From positions 2,009,844-2,073,843 of the forward strand of contig RPFO01000079.1 of NCBI GenBank assembly GCA_009746045.1: DNA of 64,000 nucleotides, given 5' to 3'. Positions 1 to 11,500 of the stretch are shown one piece after another. The notes below the pieces were generated by a model. That model did not search any database and was not told the origin of the DNA. It was given only the letters and a program-made list of their open reading frames with translations. The position numbers and the translations under genes were made by a program. Source of the stretch: Mesostigma viride. Taxonomy: Eukaryota > Streptophyta > Mesostigmatophyceae > Mesostigmatales > Mesostigmataceae. The stretch's first letter is position 1. Each line of letters opens with the position of its first letter.

Positions 1-1723
1 ATATGGCTTTAAATACATCCTAGGCTACTTCATGCAAGGGTGGGAATGTAAGTGCTCAACACTTGCTCTAGGTGCCGCAAGGGCACCGGCACCACCATGC
101 TGTCTCAGGTTCAACCCAGCTAAGGGGATCCTGGCACGGGGGAGGAAGATCATCATGGCTATGCAAGGGCTAGGGCATGGCTTCTCGACAGAGAGCATCT
201 CTCTGCATGGCATAGCATGGCTAAGTTCTTAATGCAACATCCATGGGGGTCCCATTATAGACAAAGCATGGCTAAATGTTGAAGGCATCATCCATGGGGG
301 CCATTATGGGCGCACATGCGCGTGGGCCACATGCTAGGCTAAGCCTTACTAATCTACACTACTGGTATATATATTCCTAGTCTGAGGTGGCAGGAGGGGG
401 CTGCCAGGGCTTGTGGTCAACGTGGATGACCGCCCCCCTCCAGTATACCGGCTTCCCCCTTGCGCTCTGCCGGAGCTGAAGGTAGGCCGGCCATAGCTCG
501 CGTCGCCGTTGTTGCTGGGCCAGGGTCAAGTCGTCGTCCAGCGTGAAGCGAGTCTCCGAGAGCTTCTTGCGGCATTTAAGGAACGCCAGCTTGTCCGCCA
601 TGTACTTAAAGGTGAGGAGCACGGGGGCCGGGCCAGCCTTCCCCCGCGCGCGGGGGAGGCGGACAGCCGACATGTCCAGCTCACCAGTGAGTAACATGGG
701 GGCAAGAATGGCGCGCTTAAATGCCTCAAGAAGGCTCGTGGAGGTCTCACCTGCCTGCTGGTCGAAGTGCTTGACGATGACATTGTGGCTGCGCCGGGCG
801 ATGTCGGCTTCCTCGCGAAGGTCGAGGGCTTGTTGCTTGAGTTGTGCCGAGATGGTGGAGGTGGTGGAGGTGGTGTGCTGCTTAAGCAAGTCCGCCCAGG
901 TGGAGGGAGCATCGCCGGCCGAGCCAGCAGGCGCCGGCTGGGCGGCGATGTCCTTCACCGCCTGGGCGGTGAGGCCGGCGGTGTCATGCAAGCTCTCAAG
1001 GGCGTTGGCGGTGGCTTGAAGGCGTTGGTCGAGGTCGAGGAGCTGGGCTTTGATGTCGGCAGTGGAGGCGGAAATGGCCGTGGAGGTGGAGGCGGCGGCG
1101 GTGGAAATGTGAGGAAGTTCAGCAGTCAGCGTGCCGCCGATTGCTGCTATGTCGGCAGCAAGGGGGGTCACGTGCTGCTGAAAGGCTTCCGTGAGGATGG
1201 AGCGGAGGGTGGGGACGGAAAGGGGTGGAGCCCAGATCTCGCCGTCAGAGCGCTGGAGAAGGGAGTTGAGGATGGCGTGCTGGAGATGGGGGCGGACGCA
1301 GCCGGACAGCCCGTAGATGTTGGCCCAGCGGCTGCCGTCCGGGGCGAGGAGGCGATTGATGGAGTGGAAATGGAGGCACAGGTCGTAAAGCGAAGCGTAA
1401 TCCCCGAAGAAGATGCAGCGCAGAGCATCGGTCGGAGAAATGGTGGCCCAGTCGTAATCTGCGACCTTGAAAGGCCGGGGCCGAAAGCTCGGTTCTGGGC
1501 GTGAAGACCCTCCTGTGTCGTCGGCTGGGCGGGTGCGCTTGGGGTCAGGCGATGCAGATGGCGAGGCGTTAAGCCCGGGGGGTTGCTGGACGACCACCAG
1601 TGCACGACTAGTGTCATCGCCGCCTGCCGGACCTGAAGGCGAAGCTGCAGCCTGAGCTGCAGAATTTTCATTGCCGAGCGCAGCCGCCAGGCTGCGTTGC
1701 GTCGAGGCGCGTTTGTGCGCCAT
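1..1723 (-). mobile_element. ORF1-only LINE derivative (HAL1-like), copy 1
   Basis: Read on the minus strand, an intact ORF1 (1723 to 377) is followed directly by about 376 bases of 3' untranslated sequence with no reverse-transcriptase ORF between. The 3' region matches the 3' regions of the copies at 12.56-13.0 kb and 62.5-62.9 kb, for example the shared stretches around 40-75 and 120-235. In those copies the 3' region ends in a hairpin and an AATT-type tail; here the tail lies beyond the left edge of the window. The layout recalls mammalian HAL1 (half-L1) elements, which keep ORF1 and the 3' UTR only. The 5' boundary is not visible; it should lie between 1724 and about 1880. Confidence 0.6.
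377..1723 (-). CDS. LINE ORF1 protein (L1-like RNA-binding ORF1p)
   Basis: This intact 448-codon ORF is the best-preserved member of a family seen five more times in the window. Residues about 80-165 form a family-specific N-terminal region (FKVADYDW...YASLYDLCLHFHSINRL). Residues about 205-310 are Ala/Gln/Leu-rich and look like a coiled coil. From about 310 comes a NVIVKHFD strand like the RRM of L1 ORF1p, then a [16 protein letters not shown] segment (about 366-385) and a QQQRRRELWPAYLQLR helix (about 403-420), as in the C-terminal domain of L1-type ORF1 proteins. Such proteins trimerise, coat the element RNA and act as nucleic-acid chaperones in the retrotransposition particle. The assignment is by motif order, not by search. 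There is no zinc knuckle and no adjoining ORF2. The start is the first ATG of the open frame. Confidence 0.7.
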   Translation of the reverse strand: MAHKRASTQRSLAAALGNENSAAQAAASPSGPAGGDDTSRALVVVQQPPGLNASPSASPDPKRTRPADDTGGSSRPEPSFRPRPFKVADYDWATISPTDALRCIFFGDYASLYDLCLHFHSINRLLAPDGSRWANIYGLSGCVRPHLQHAILNSLLQRSDGEIWAPPLSVPTLRSILTEAFQQHVTPLAADIAAIGGTLTAELPHISTAAASTSTAISASTADIKAQLLDLDQRLQATANALESLHDTAGLTAQAVKDIAAQPAPAGSAGDAPSTWADLLKQHTTSTTSTISAQLKQQALDLREEADIARRSHNVIVKHFDQQAGETSTSLLEAFKRAILAPMLLTGELDMSAVRLPRARGKAGPAPVLLTFKYMADKLAFLKCRKKLSETRFTLDDDLTLAQQQRRRELWPAYLQLRQSARGKPVYWRGAVIHVDHKPWQPPPATSD

Positions 1724-1880
1724 ATATTGCGTTTTAGATTCGGAAAATTATATCAGCATGTGCGTCTTAGAAAGACGAAGCGATAGTGATATTCACGGCT
1801 AAATTCGGTGCTCAAACGTGAAAGTTATGAGCTCCGACAGCCATGGCTACCTCGTGGCCGGAATTTTGTGTTCCAAATTT
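1724..1880. other. Sequence upstream of ORF1, no gene
   Basis: Presumed 5' untranslated region of the ORF1-only element. A small hairpin, CGTCTT-AGA-AAGACG, lies at about 1764-1778. No promoter can be assigned. Confidence 0.35.
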
Positions 1881-2175
1881 GTAGTAAAAAGGATCCGAGG
1901 CGTAAATTACGAGGTGGTAATTTACGGCACAGACTACTCTTACCGTTTGTATAAGAGTTCGGATCTTTCTCGTAAGCTACGAGTTAGATCCGAGGTAAGA
2001 TCCGACGTCGTAATTTACGAGGTAGTAATTTACGAGGTAGTAATTTACGAGGTAGTAATGTACGAGGTAGTAATGTACGAGGTAGTAATGTACGAGGTAG
2101 TAATTTACGAGGTAGTAAGGTACGAGGTAGTAATTTGCGAGGTAGTAATTTACGAGTTGGTAATTTACGATCCCG
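1881..2175. repeat. GTAATTTACGAG tandem repeat
   Basis: Degenerate tandem units of about 15 bases (GAGGTAGTAATTTAC) run from about 1905 to 2165. The first 35 bases (1881-1915) are an exact inverted copy of 20426-20460, next to a similar degenerate repeat at 20220-20425. The open frame across it only translates the repeat (YEVVI units). Confidence 0.7.
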
Positions 2176-2497
2176 GTACTCGGTCCCGTAGGTTACGACG
2201 TCGTATGCTTCTCGCGTACACTACCGGTACTACAATCATGTCGCTATGTCGTTCTGAATTGCAGTACGCATGTCACTTATCAGAATTTCACTTTGATTTC
2301 ACTTATCATTTCGGTCAACCTAACCCCTAACACCCATTTACCCGGGGGAAAAAAATGAATGGCATTTGCAGCAAGGCTCATGCAAGACGAGTTCCTATTT
2401 CATAAAAAATTTCATTATTAAATGCAGGATTACATGTCATGCACAAAAATCCAACGCCTTCACAGAAAATAGCATATCAAGTCTTCTGACGACAATA
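2176..2497. other. No gene seen
   Basis: AT-richer sequence with scattered TTATCA-type motifs. No coding signal or known repeat was recognised. Confidence 0.4.
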
Positions 2498-2746
2498 TCA
2501 AGTCAATATCAAATTCGTGGCTTCTCTTCGTGGCTTGAAATACTGTTTCCATGCGGTGCTTAGGACAGCTCCGGGGATGTCGGCACCGCACAGAAGCTCC
2601 ATCCGGGAGCAAGTGCGCCGGGGGAAGATGTTGTACATCCAGAGCTCGATATGTGCGGGAAGCCGTCGTGTTGGAAACCGAGGTGTCTGCACATAATTCC
2701 GCGCGCAGGCAGCTTGTGCCTTTACGGGGGAAGACCTGCGACACAA
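2498..2746 (-). CDS. Possible terminal exon of an unknown gene
   Basis: The minus-strand frame ending at 2498 reads AHIELWMYNIFPRRTCSRM and continues to a stop. It has a strong preference for C or G at third positions between about 2655 and 2530, unlike the surrounding sequence. A splice-acceptor-like TTATGTGCAG lies just upstream on that strand (about 2690-2699). I do not recognise the protein. A second frame over the same DNA is also open, so the frame itself is uncertain. It may be the last exon of a decayed gene. Confidence 0.25.
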   Translation of the reverse strand: MCRRSSPVKAQAACARNYVQTPRFPTRRLPAHIELWMYNIFPRRTCSRMELLCGADIPGAVLSTAWKQYFKPRREATNLILT

Positions 2747-2889
2747 AAACCGTGTCCGGACAATGCAATACGGAGAAATGGCAACGGCAGATGGAGTCGG
2801 CTAAGGCCGCTTGTAAGGAAAGTGATTTTTAATGCACGAATAAATGTATAATGCATGCTACATCGCCATCGCTTGGGCGGTGAAAAGAC

Positions 2890-3125
2890 AAGGACCAACC
2901 ACATGCCCCCACCTACCCTTCGTGCATCCCGCCCTTGACGAGGCACAACCATGTGCCCCCACCTACCCTTTGTGCGTCCCTCCCTTGACAAGAAACAAGC
3001 ACGTGCACCTATCTAACCTTTGTGCATCCCTTCCTTGGCAAGGAACAAGCACACCCACCCACCTACTCCACATGCATCCCTCCCTTGACAAGGAACAAGC
3101 ACGATCACCCAGCTACCCACTAGCA
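2890..3125. repeat. Degenerate ~60-bp tandem repeat, four units
   Basis: Four diverged units share the frame CCCACCTACCCTTTGTGCATCCCTCCCTTGACAAGGAACAAGCAC in pieces. The unit length is about 58-62 bases. Confidence 0.7.
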
Positions 3126-3340
3126 CGGCAGCAAGGCAGACCTTACAATGGCAAGTGATGTTTATCGGTAGAAACTGTTAGACAACTAGCAAACGAGCCA
3201 GCCGGTGAAGAGCAAGGCACACATGCAAGGAATTTGTCGTTGCCTATGTCTACGCTTGTGTTTGTCACTGCAGTTGAAATCTGCATTTGCATCAGCAGGC
3301 CCGATCGAACCCCATGTCGCCACCCGCATTTCCACTTATA
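3126..3340. other. No gene seen
   Basis: Unique-looking sequence between two simple repeats. No convincing open frame or motif. Confidence 0.35.
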
Positions 3341-3775
3341 CTTCACGGCCCCTTATTCTTCTCTTGTGCCTGCCTTTGCCCTAACTGTTACCCTAGCATC
3401 TGCCCTTGCCCCTATCCTTTGATCCCCAGTGTTTGCCGTTGCCCTCATCCTTTCCCTAGTGCCTGCCCTTGTCTTCATCTTTTCCCTTGTGCCTGCCCTT
3501 GCCCTTGTCCGTTCCCTCGTGCTTGACTTGTCCTAATCTCTTTCCCTTGCGCCTGCCCTTGCCCTTATCCGCTTCCCTTGTGCCTGCCCCTGCCCTTGCC
3601 CTTGTCATTTCCCTTGAGCCTGCCCTTTTGGCAAGCACAAGTGCCTTTGTCCTTTCCTTGGCCTTGTGCTTGCTCTTCCAGTTTCCCTTTCCTTTGCTCG
3701 TGCGGTTGCCTTTGCTCTTACCCGGGTGCTTGCCCTTGCCGTTTGCAAGCTGCATTATTGTCTTAGCAAGCTAGC
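3341..3775. repeat. Pyrimidine-rich TGCCCTTGCCCTT repeat
   Basis: Irregular reiteration of TGCCCTTGCC and TTTCCCTTGTGCC on the plus strand. Long open frames on both strands are products of its low complexity. Confidence 0.7.
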
Positions 3776-5645
<1,870 letters not shown>

Positions 5646-6060
5646 GAGGGTGGTGGTACACAAATACCGTACAGGTGGTACACAACTGCAGCCAGGACAA
5701 CAGCCGGGCGCTGCGTACCTGCCGTGGGAAGGAGGGGGGTGGTACACAAATACCGTACAAGTGATACACAATTGCAGCCAGGACAACAGCGGGTCGCTGC
5801 GTACCTGCCGTGGGAAGGAGGACAAGTGATACACAAATACCGTACAAGTGATACACAAATACCGTACAAGTGATACACAATTGCAGCCAGGACAACAGCG
5901 GGTCGCTGCGTACCTGCCGTGGGAAGGAGGACAAGTGATACACAAATACCGTACAAGTGATACACAAATACCGTACAAGTGATACACAATTGCAGCCAGG
6001 ACAACAGCGGGTCGCTGCGTACCTGCCGCGGGAAGGAGGGGGGTGGTACACAAATATCCG
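5646..6060. repeat. Tandem repeat, ~88-110-bp unit
   Basis: About four units contain TACACAAATACCGTACAAGTG, GCAGCCAGGACAACAGCGGG and CTGCGTACCTGCCGTGGGAA in fixed order. Unit length varies because the 22-base ACACAAATACCGTACAAGTG block is present once or twice per unit. Confidence 0.85.
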
Positions 6061-6414
6061 ACCTATATATTAGCAATAGCCGCCGCCTATCAAACAGGTC
6101 CTATTCATCACGAGCGTCAACGCCCCGTCATCGCCCCGTCATCGCCCGGCCGAGGGCCTTAACCTGTTAACTCTTTATTCGGAGTGATAGTCAACGACCT
6201 ATATACTACGGACTACCAATAGCTACCGCATATAAAACATGGGCTTTTCATCACGCCCGTCGAGGGCGATGAGTCGATGACGGTGACGCTCGTCACCGTC
6301 ATCGCCCTCGACGGGCCAACATCTAAACTCTTCTCTTAATCAACAAAGTATATTACCAATAGCCGCTGCCTATCAAACAGGTTCTATTAATCACGCGCGT
6401 GAACGCCCCGTCAT
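6061..6414. repeat. Diverged CGTCATCGCC repeat with long palindrome
   Basis: Diverged tandem copies of a block (CAATAGCCGCCGCCTATC, then TTCATCACG, then CGTCATCGCCC) lie on both sides of the hAT insertion, here and at 10547-10740. At 6255-6316 there is a strong palindrome: 16-base perfect arms (6255-6270 with 6301-6316) and inner 13-base arms (6276-6288 with 6291-6303). A related but degenerate palindrome lies at about 10681-10735. This is the target DNA of the hAT element. Confidence 0.7.
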
Positions 6415-6428
6415 CAGTGTTTTTTTTA
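6407..6428. repeat. hAT left end: TSD and terminal inverted repeat
   Basis: The 8-bp duplication CCCGTCAT (6407-6414) is followed by the terminal repeat CAGTGTTTTTTTTA (6415-6428). Subterminal GCCAC/GTGGC motifs follow to about 6640. Confidence 0.9.
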
Positions 6429-6988
6429 GTGGCGATACACCGCCAAATGTGGCGGTGTGGCACTTTTTTTGGCAAAATGTGGCGTTGCCACCCACTTTGA
6501 CAGGGCTCCCAAGAAGCCACAATTTGGCCGTGCTGTTCTACTTCGTAGTTTCGTTTCGCCACAGGGTGGCCGTGCCTGAAGTTTACTCTAGTACAGGTTA
6601 CGCCACAATTGGCGGTGTCAGCCGGTCTTCCGGTCGGCGTTCCGCCACAAGCCTCCCTAGTACTAGACTACTACTATGAGTACTACTATGACTGACTGAC
6701 TGCATAGTGCATGTACAGTACGTAGAGCCCGGCCGGCGGCCAAGTGCCAAGTGGCAAGTGGCCCGCTGCCCGACGGAGACCAGAGCACGGAGAGTGCACT
6801 GTGCAGACTGCAGCTTGTGTGCATTTCATTAACTGCATTTTCACGACAGCTGGCTCATATAACAGCTGGCGAGTGGCGGCCTGGCGCCTCAGTATTAAGT
6901 CACTCGCCAGCCATACTGCATTGACTAATGTGTTTCGACTTTCGGCACTAGTAATCGTTGTTGTTAATTTACCAAGTAGGAAAAATCC

Positions 6989-7747
6989 ATGGCAGACGCT
7001 GGGCCGTTTAGGCCACCTGGGCCGCCGCAGGTAGTGAGGGGAGGAGAGAGAAGAAATAGTGTGTTTTATGGCACCGGGCTTGGCCGGAAGCCTTTGGCCC
7101 TCCCAGCCGGAATGCGATGCAAACCAATCTTTCCAGGTCCGAATGGAGCCTCCATTGTCGTTGGGAAAACCAAGGCGACGGTAGAGATCGCTCCCGAGGA
7201 GGCGAAAAGGCTTAGGTCGAAGGAGACGCGGGCTGCTGCTCGGCGGGTAGAGAGTGAGGGGGCGCCCGAACATCCCGAGGTGATAGGGGCAGACGCGAAC
7301 TACATCAAGGTCAGCATTAAGGTCATGGACGGGGAAGTGGGGTCCGATGTGCCTTCGAATGGATGTGATGCGCCCCTCATTTCCTTGGTGCTGCTTTCCA
7401 TTTTCGTAGCGCCACCTGCCAAGAGGGATTGGAAGGGCGCGGATGCCAATAGGAAGTGGAAACCCGAATGGGGGCTGCGTTTCCCATGGTTGCGCTATGA
7501 CGAAGAGAAGGACGAAGCATACTGCGGCCCTTGCCGTGATGCCAAGGTCACCATCGGGCTGGGTAGGGGGACCAAGGTTTTCAAGATCGACACTTTCAAG
7601 ACACACGTTGTGGCTGACTCTCACGTGGCCGCCATTGCGAAGGAGAAGAGCGAGTGCCTGCGGGTGTATTCAGGGGAGGAGAGGAGCACGCAGAGCCGGC
7701 AGAGGCAGACGGTCATGGGCGAGTTTGCCCCCCCCCTGGTCAGCTGA
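6989..7747 (+). CDS. hAT transposase N-terminal part (zinc-finger domain), frameshifted
   Basis: Open from ATG 6989 in a good context (TCCATGGC). After a basic, variable region, residues about 150-212 read KWKPEWGLRFPWLRYD followed by C179-x2-C182 and H206-x5-H212. This is the BED/TTF-like zinc-binding DNA-binding module found at the N terminus of many hAT transposases and their domesticated relatives. The frame runs out at 7747, just after a run of nine C residues (about 7728-7736). The catalytic part continues in another frame from the same run. A one-base length change in this tract would merge both into a single transposase of about 865 residues. The break may be real inactivation or a homopolymer sequencing error. 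Confidence 0.8.
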   Translation: MADAGPFRPPGPPQVVRGGERRNSVFYGTGLGRKPLALPAGMRCKPIFPGPNGASIVVGKTKATVEIAPEEAKRLRSKETRAAARRVESEGAPEHPEVIGADANYIKVSIKVMDGEVGSDVPSNGCDAPLISLVLLSIFVAPPAKRDWKGADANRKWKPEWGLRFPWLRYDEEKDEAYCGPCRDAKVTIGLGRGTKVFKIDTFKTHVVADSHVAAIAKEKSECLRVYSGEERSTQSRQRQTVMGEFAPPLVS

Positions 7748-9591
7748 GCAAGTCCGACCGACTTAAGCTCAAGCAGTTCAAGGCGATGGCGTACACCCTG
7801 GCGAAGGGTAAGCCTATGACTGATTATGAGTCGCTGCCAACGCTCCTTTGCGAATACGAGGAGATGAGGGACGCGCTCCCCTCCCACCATTGGACTGACG
7901 GCTCAGGTTGGGAGATGGCGGAGGCGTTGGATGCCGTGTTGCTTGCTGACCTTAAGGCAAGGGTCGCCGCGGCTAGGTATGTCGCGGTCACCGTCGATGA
8001 GTCCAAGGCCAATGATAACGTAGAATTCATGTCGGTGGAGGTGGCTTTTGTGGAGGATGGAATAAAGCAGCAGGAGTTTGTCACGCTAAAAAAGGTGACT
8101 GCGGTGGACGCCCTCTCCCTGCACAACGAGCTGTGCATAGTAATGCGAGGCATGCTCGGAATCACGGACGATCAGCTCGTGGTGAAGCTGGTTGGCTTCG
8201 GGTCAGATGGGGCATCGGTGATGATGGGGCAGCGGAAGGGTGTCGGGAAGAAGCTCTTGATGAGCAATGCACCCTTCCTCGTGCCCATGCACTGCGCGCC
8301 GCACAAGCTCAGCCTGATAGCGAACGAGCTCAAGGGGAACTCCTTGTTTGCGCGGGTGGAGTCAATCCTCAAGTCAGCACACAACTGGGTGGCGCACTCA
8401 GCCATGAAGTCAGAGCAACTGAAGATGTGGCAGGGGATGCTGGGCACGGGTGGCCGGAAGCTGCAGCGCGTGTCCGACACACGCTGGCTTAGCGTGCAGG
8501 GGTGCCTCAACACGTTCCGCATTGAGTATCCTGCGATCGCCATGTGCTTGGCCACCTACCAACACAAGGAAGTGGAGCAAATGGCAGCAGCACAGGACTT
8601 GCTAGCCAACATGCTGGACATTGACACCCAGCTCGGGGTGGTCGTGTTCGCGCGCATGCTGGATGCCATGAATTTCTTGGTCAAGCAGTGCCAGCAGCAG
8701 GACCTGCAGCTCGACACCCTTGCCCATGCGATCGAGGACTGCAAGACAACAATCCGTGATGAGTATGTGGAAGGGCCCAAGGTGTTCACTGGGACCCTCT
8801 GGAAGGGGTTTATAGACTTGGATGCCGACACGTCACCCTTTCTCACCGACCGCGGCGAGGTTTTCCGCAACTGCCAGGAAATGGAACACCCGGTAACATG
8901 TCAAACGGTGCACGAGGCCTCGGGTTCTCGGGCTCGCTACGTTTCAGTGGCAAGTGTCACGGAGGAGGAGTTCAGACTCCGCGTAATTGCTGCGCAGGAG
9001 CAGGCTACCGCTGCGGCCAAGGTGGTGCTGGACGACTTCGATATCCGATTCCCACCAAACGGTCTGCTCTCCGCGATGTCCATTTTGCAGCCAGGCTGGT
9101 GGACTGAGAAGGAGCGCGACGTGGCCGAGGTGCAGAAACAAGTTCAGGTGCTCAAGCGCAAGTTTGCTGTGGGGGTCACCATGGTGAATGGGAAGAAGGT
9201 GGGCCCACTGATTTCCCCGTCCCTCCTGGATGACCAGCTCGACTCCTTTATGCTCATGATGAAGAGCAACAGCCAGGAGTACACGTCCGCAAGGGCGTTG
9301 TGGAAGGTTTTGTTGACCAACCCGCTCATGCACGAGTTTGTGGGGGCGTATCTGCAGCTGGCAGAGTTGATGCTGCTCCTCCCTCTTACCAGCGTGGAGA
9401 ATGAGCGGAGGTTCAGCCACATGAATTTCATTAAGAGCGATATTCGCAACCGCCTTCTCGAGCGCCATCTGAACGTGGCGGTCCGCATCTTTGCATGCAG
9501 CTCTTCATACGAAGACATGCCGATCCAGGCGGCATATGCAGTGTGGTCTGCGGAGAAGGGCCGCCGCGCAACCGGCAGTGTTCTTACTTAA
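7654..9591 (+). CDS. hAT transposase catalytic and dimerisation domains
   Basis: This frame holds the RNase-H-like catalytic core. Candidate DDE residues are D115 (VTVDES), D185 (FGSDGAS) and E582 (SVENERRFS). The hAT-typical C-x2-H (MHCAPHKLSL) and RW (SDTRWLSVQG) motifs lie between. The C terminus, about residues 560-610 (AELMLLLPLTSVENERRFS through NRLLERHLN), is the hAT dimerisation region. The enzyme excises and inserts the element through hairpin intermediates. The ATG at 7654 is probably not the natural start, because the N-terminal zinc finger lies in the preceding frame up to the C9 tract. No internal stop lies within the core. The stop at 9591 is followed by AT-rich sequence with AATAAA near 9822. 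Confidence 0.88.
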   Translation: MPAGVFRGGEEHAEPAEADGHGRVCPPPGQLSKSDRLKLKQFKAMAYTLAKGKPMTDYESLPTLLCEYEEMRDALPSHHWTDGSGWEMAEALDAVLLADLKARVAAARYVAVTVDESKANDNVEFMSVEVAFVEDGIKQQEFVTLKKVTAVDALSLHNELCIVMRGMLGITDDQLVVKLVGFGSDGASVMMGQRKGVGKKLLMSNAPFLVPMHCAPHKLSLIANELKGNSLFARVESILKSAHNWVAHSAMKSEQLKMWQGMLGTGGRKLQRVSDTRWLSVQGCLNTFRIEYPAIAMCLATYQHKEVEQMAAAQDLLANMLDIDTQLGVVVFARMLDAMNFLVKQCQQQDLQLDTLAHAIEDCKTTIRDEYVEGPKVFTGTLWKGFIDLDADTSPFLTDRGEVFRNCQEMEHPVTCQTVHEASGSRARYVSVASVTEEEFRLRVIAAQEQATAAAKVVLDDFDIRFPPNGLLSAMSILQPGWWTEKERDVAEVQKQVQVLKRKFAVGVTMVNGKKVGPLISPSLLDDQLDSFMLMMKSNSQEYTSARALWKVLLTNPLMHEFVGAYLQLAELMLLLPLTSVENERRFSHMNFIKSDIRNRLLERHLNVAVRIFACSSSYEDMPIQAAYAVWSAEKGRRATGSVLT

Positions 9592-10524
9592 ATACATAAT
9601 TGCTTATATGATTCCTTGCTGCTAGCTACTAAGTTTTCTTATTTTCTGTGCTTTCCGCGGAATCTCAAATTTTGGGCAGCTAGCGTTTTCAAGTTTGTTG
9701 CCCGGCCTTCTGACGACAACGTAATTGCTTACATTGTCCCCGCCATCGGCATGTAGTCAAGTGTGCAAGCTAGTCATGGCTTCGCTTTTAGAGGGGCGTA
9801 ATTATTAATGAACTTTAAATAAAATGATGAGGCCACCAATGAGCAATTGCGAATGAGCCATAATCCTTATTATTCGTTCATGACGGAATCACGGAAACTA
9901 GGAAGCCAAACATTACTAAGTCGGTCGTGAGAAGTAATACTGCGCCAATACAACAAATTAAGTAAGTTCAAAGCACACAGTGCTTTTTTTTGAATTTATT
10001 CTCGCGTGACGTAGTGATTTCATAAATTTAGTACGGCCGCTTACTGAAGCTTATGAGCTGACTAACTTTCAGTTGACTTTTGACTGAGTAACCTCACTTC
10101 ATAGTAGACTGAAACTAATTAGGTAACTATAATGCATCCTTAGTCTCATTATTTAACGCGTTAGTAAACACTACACCTTCATAGGTTTTTATACTTTTCA
10201 TTTAAGTAGGAAGACACAAGTGCAATTGAAGTATGATGAGAATGGGGCTGCCCGCCAGCAGGCCGGGCAGCCGGCGGCCCGGCGCCCGGCGCCGATGCCT
10301 GAGACGGAGACGCTCGCCCGCCTTGTGTACAGCCAGTACGGCGCCGCGCCGCGCTGACCCCACTGCCGGCAGGGTCATTTGCTGCACCAAAAAGCCAGCC
10401 CGCCACACGTGGCCGTGCCAAGCCCAATTTTAATTGGCTTAAAGCCACACATTGGCCGAGTAAACTGAAGTTTTCATAGTTCGAAACGCCACAAGTGGCC
10501 TAGCGCCACTAGTAGCGAAAACCT
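9592..10524. other. hAT 3' non-coding region
   Basis: Non-coding tail of the transposon with an AATAAA near 9822. From about 10390 onward there are repeated GCCACA..TGGC subterminal motifs mirroring those of the left end. No second gene was seen. Confidence 0.7.
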
Positions 10525-10546
10525 TAAAAAAAACACTGCCCGTCAT
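10525..10546. repeat. hAT right end: terminal inverted repeat and TSD
   Basis: TAAAAAAAACACTG (10525-10538) is the exact inverse of the left end and is followed by the CCCGTCAT duplication (10539-10546). Confidence 0.9.
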
Positions 10547-10746
10547 CGCCCCGTCATCGCCCCGTCAGCGCCCCGTCATCGCCCTGCCGAGGGCCAACCT
10601 CTTAACTCTTTATTCGGAGTAATAAAAAACGGCCTATATTGTGAATAGCTGCCGCCTATCAACCAGGTACTTTTCATCACGCCCGTCGAGAGCGATGACG
10701 GTGACGGCCGTCACCGTCATCGCCCTGCCGGCATTGCCATACAAGA

Positions 10747-11500
10747 AGAAGCTCTCGATCCCAGGTATAGACTACCTCGGGTATCATCATCGTAATTGCT
10801 AGCATCGAGATCATTCATACCTACCGACGATGGCCAGCTGCAAAAGAAAAATGTCGACCAACAGACAGGACCTATCGCCGGGAACCCTCAAGGCAATAAG
10901 GGCGAGACAGGCTTTCACCGTTAAGTAAAGTTGTCCACATCGTGCTAAGGAATTTGTGCTAATCTATGAGTACCTATATGGACACTTTGTCGCATTTTTT
11001 ACATGGCAAATAAGCGATGTATGTGTCATGTAGGCTGCCATTGGTGCATGCATGCATGGGCCAGCAATGATGGTCAGAGGTACATTGTGCCTATGAGATA
11101 ACCATCGATTTGTTGATCAGCAAGTGATTCATTACGTGAGACAACAATATGTTTGGGGGCTAAGCTTCTTACATTCCAAGTCACATGGCCCGCCATAATT
11201 GTTTTCTTATGTGTTTAAGGTTAGGGCTCTGTTCATGACTGAACGTCATGAACGCGCTCTATTCATGACATTGATTAATTGATTTTAATTAGTCTCATGT
11301 CCATGTTGGGGGACCGGGATCTCTGAATTCCCCAAAGAAGATATAGTGGAAGTCACCCCAAGACGTCAATATCCGTCAAGACGTCAATAACAACATGTAT
11401 GTCCACAGCTCAGCTAGTAGTCTAAAATATGGGCCTCGAGCTAATCTTGCACGCAAGCAATGCCTATCATCAAGGATTAATTAATGCCTATCAACAAGGA
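10747..11500. other. No gene seen
   Basis: Mixed sequence with no credible open frame. A short duplication of GACGTCAATA lies near 11360-11390. Confidence 0.35.

Larger units (their letters stand above)
6415..10538 (+). mobile_element. Complete hAT-superfamily DNA transposon, 4124 bp
   Basis: The ends are 14-bp perfect terminal inverted repeats starting CAGTGTTTTTTTTA (6415-6428 and 10525-10538). They are flanked by an exact 8-bp target-site duplication CCCGTCAT (6407-6414 and 10539-10546). Both the 8-bp duplication and the CAGTG terminus are typical of hAT elements. The interior holds a hAT transposase in two frames. The first and last 250 bases contain many short palindromic GCCACA..TGGC motifs, plausible subterminal transposase-binding sites. 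The element is structurally complete, but its transposase reading frame is broken once. Confidence 0.92.

Noticed and set aside
767-1504. Plus-strand 245-codon Gly-rich frame
   Set aside because: Antisense shadow of LINE ORF1, whose motifs lie on the minus strand.
1818-2330. 170-codon frame with YEVVI repeats
   Set aside because: Arises from the GTAATTTACGAG tandem repeat.
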